Of a DNA stretch of 7,088 nucleotides, positions 6,092 to 7,088 are shown piece after piece. Source of the stretch: an uncultured Bacillaceae bacterium (lineage in GTDB: Bacteria > Bacillota > Bacilli > Bacillales > Alkalibacillaceae); the NCBI GenBank assembly GCA_937958375.1, contig CALGNY010000195.1, positions 1 to 7,088 on the forward strand. Reading direction: 5' to 3'. Below the pieces are notes generated by a model. It did no database searches, had not been told where the DNA came from, and saw only the letters and a list, made by a program, of their open reading frames with translations. Every line of letters starts with the position of its first letter. The stretch's first letter is position 1. The position numbers were made by a program, and so were the translations under genes.

Positions 6092-6772
6092 ATGAAAGTA
6101 TCTTACCATGCACATTCAGTAGTAAAGGTCGAAGCAAACGGAAAAACCATTTTGATCGACCCGTTTATCACTGGCAATGATAATTGCGACTTAAAGCTAG
6201 AAAGTGTAAAGGCCGACGTCATTCTATTGACGCATGGCCATAACGATCATGTCGGCGATACCGAAGAAATTGCCAAGAATAATGATTCGCTGATCGTCGC
6301 CCCTTTCGAATTGGCTAACTACTTAGGTGATAAAGGACTGAATACACATCCGATGCACATTGGTGGGTCACATGAATTCGACTTTGGAAAAGTGAAGTTT
6401 ACCCAAGCCTTCCACGGCTCAAGCTTTACAGAGGATGACGGTACGATTGTGTATACCGGTATGCCTGCAGGAATCATTCTTGAAATTGACGGGAAAACGA
6501 TTTATCACTTAGGCGATACAGCCTTATTTACCGACTTGAAGATGTATGGTGAAATGCATGAGATCGATCTGGCATTCATCCCGATCGGTGATAATTTCAC
6601 GATGGGACCAGATGATGCGAAGCTGGCTGCAGAATGGATCCAGGCCAAGCAAGTTGTCCCAATCCACTTTGATACATTCCCAGTGATCAAACAAGATCCT
6701 GAAGCCTTTATCCAAAAACTTGGTAGCGGCGTCGGAAAAGTCATGAAACCAGGAGACATGATTGAACTATAG
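6092..6772 (+). CDS. ytkL: UPF0173 metal-dependent hydrolase, metallo-beta-lactamase fold
   Basis: A 226-residue protein, matching the roughly 227 residues of B. subtilis YtkL. It starts MKVSYHAHSVVKVE and then ILIDPFITGN, typical of UPF0173. Metal-binding residues of the metallo-beta-lactamase fold are all visible: THGHNDH (47-53: H48, H50, D52, H53), H108 in AFHGS, D142 in HLGDTALF and H192 in PIHFDT. The family is related to UlaG-like lactonases, but the physiological substrate of YtkL is not known, so only a hydrolase role can be stated. It acts in the cytoplasm; no signal peptide is seen. It is transcribed divergently from the peptidase, and no convincing sigma-A promoter was found in the 109-bp gap. 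A strong terminator follows. Nothing is truncated or unusual in the protein itself. Confidence 0.96.
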   Translation: MKVSYHAHSVVKVEANGKTILIDPFITGNDNCDLKLESVKADVILLTHGHNDHVGDTEEIAKNNDSLIVAPFELANYLGDKGLNTHPMHIGGSHEFDFGKVKFTQAFHGSSFTEDDGTIVYTGMPAGIILEIDGKTIYHLGDTALFTDLKMYGEMHEIDLAFIPIGDNFTMGPDDAKLAAEWIQAKQVVPIHFDTFPVIKQDPEAFIQKLGSGVGKVMKPGDMIEL

Positions 6773-6788
6773 AATTGAATGATCCAAC

Positions 6789-6825
6789 TGGCGGGCAATC
6801 CGATGTGCCCGCCATTTAGTTTTGG
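6789..6825 (+). terminator. Terminator of ytkL
   Basis: TGGCGGGCA (6789-6797) pairs perfectly with TGCCCGCCA (6806-6814) around an 8-nt loop, followed by TTTAGTTTTGG. This GC-rich 9-bp stem and T-rich tail form a good intrinsic terminator 17 nt after the stop codon. The 21-bp repeat array begins 3 bp beyond it. Confidence 0.9.
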
Positions 6826-6827
6826 TA

Positions 6828-7088
6828 GGGAGCATATACGTTGTGGATCGGTCCATATTTACTGATGGTGGTCACATAAATATCGTTTAGGGGCACATAA
6901 ATTTGGCTTGCGGGCACATAAATTTGGCGTACGGGTACATAAACACTGCGTGAGGTCACATAAATCGCTCTCGAGGTCGCATAAACCCCTCGCAAGGTCG
7001 CATAAATTTCGCACATGGGCACATAAAATATTCACAAGGTCGCATAAATCCCATACACGGGCACATAAATCTTTCACAAGGTCGCATA
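6828..7088. repeat. 21-bp tandem repeat array, truncated by right edge
   Basis: Degenerate units follow one another with an exact 21-bp period. The conserved 11-bp part is GGKCRCATAAA, seen at 6870, 6891, 6912, 6933, 6954, 6975, 6996, 7017, 7038, 7059 and 7080 (last one cut). Two decayed copies at 6828 and 6850 keep the CATA core in register, so CATA recurs at 6833, 6854 and so on to 7085 without slippage. The 10-nt spacers differ: compare TTTGGCTTGC, CACTGCGTGA and CCCCTCGCAA. The units fall into two classes, AGGTCRC and BGGGCAC (B is not A; one member reads GGGTAC). The period equals two DNA helical turns. It is not a CRISPR: the repeat is too short and spacers are 10 nt. No protein is proposed here; long open frames on the - strand result from the period being seven codons. 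It fills all sequence after the ytkL terminator. Confidence 0.95.

Noticed and set aside
6816..7077. Two long overlapping - strand open frames (about 68 and 72 residues) encoding heptad-like repeats (IYVPxxQ and LCDLxxx patterns)
   Set aside because: A 21-bp period is seven codons, so any frame free of stops in one unit tends to stay open across the array. Two frames of the same strand are open at once, neither has a convincing ribosome binding site, and the first runs through the ytkL terminator. They are by-products of the repeat.
6870..7088. CRISPR array
   Set aside because: The conserved part is only 11 bp and varies, the spacers are 10 nt, and no cas genes are nearby.

Overview
The window looks like ordinary chromosomal DNA of a Bacillales bacterium. 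The supporting signs are strong AGGAGG-type ribosome binding sites, perfect-stem terminators with A/T tracts, moderate G+C, and a set of housekeeping genes typical of Bacillaceae/Planococcaceae (ytxK, ald, ytkL, UspA, EcsC and an M24 peptidase). The exact genus cannot be fixed from the sequence. No phage, transposase, CRISPR, tRNA or rRNA signal is visible.

Layout. Positions 1-321 hold a tandem array with a 52-bp period; it is cut by the left edge and decays towards the first gene. A two-gene + strand unit follows: ytxK (411-1394), a methyltransferase-fold protein with an atypical catalytic motif, and an EcsC-family protein (1410-2231). A bidirectional terminator separates this from a convergent UspA-type universal stress gene on the - strand (2284-2748). 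Divergent from uspA are a short-chain dehydrogenase/reductase-like gene (2869-3633), which lacks the classical Ser/Tyr catalytic residues, and alanine dehydrogenase ald (3707-4822), which has a recognisable promoter of its own. A second bidirectional terminator separates ald from a convergent M24 Xaa-Pro peptidase (4894-5982, - strand). Divergent from that is ytkL (6092-6772), a UPF0173 metallo-beta-lactamase-fold hydrolase ending at a strong terminator. From 6828 to the right edge runs a second, unrelated tandem array with an exact 21-bp period.

How it works together. Ald (alanine to pyruvate and ammonia, with NADH) and the Xaa-Pro peptidase (release of amino acids from proline-containing dipeptides or oligopeptides) fit peptide and amino-acid catabolism. 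UspA and the SDR-like protein are common companions of stress or stationary-phase physiology. These links are loose: the genes form at least four transcription units and no single pathway or defence system is evident.

The most unusual content is non-coding. The block is bracketed by two dissimilar tandem arrays. The left one has dyads in each unit, one of them with a compensatory base change. The right one keeps a CATA core in strict 21-bp register over 13 copies and has two unit classes distinguished by a perfectly correlated junction base. Neither array is explained by the genes, and both continue beyond the window or are cut by its edge.
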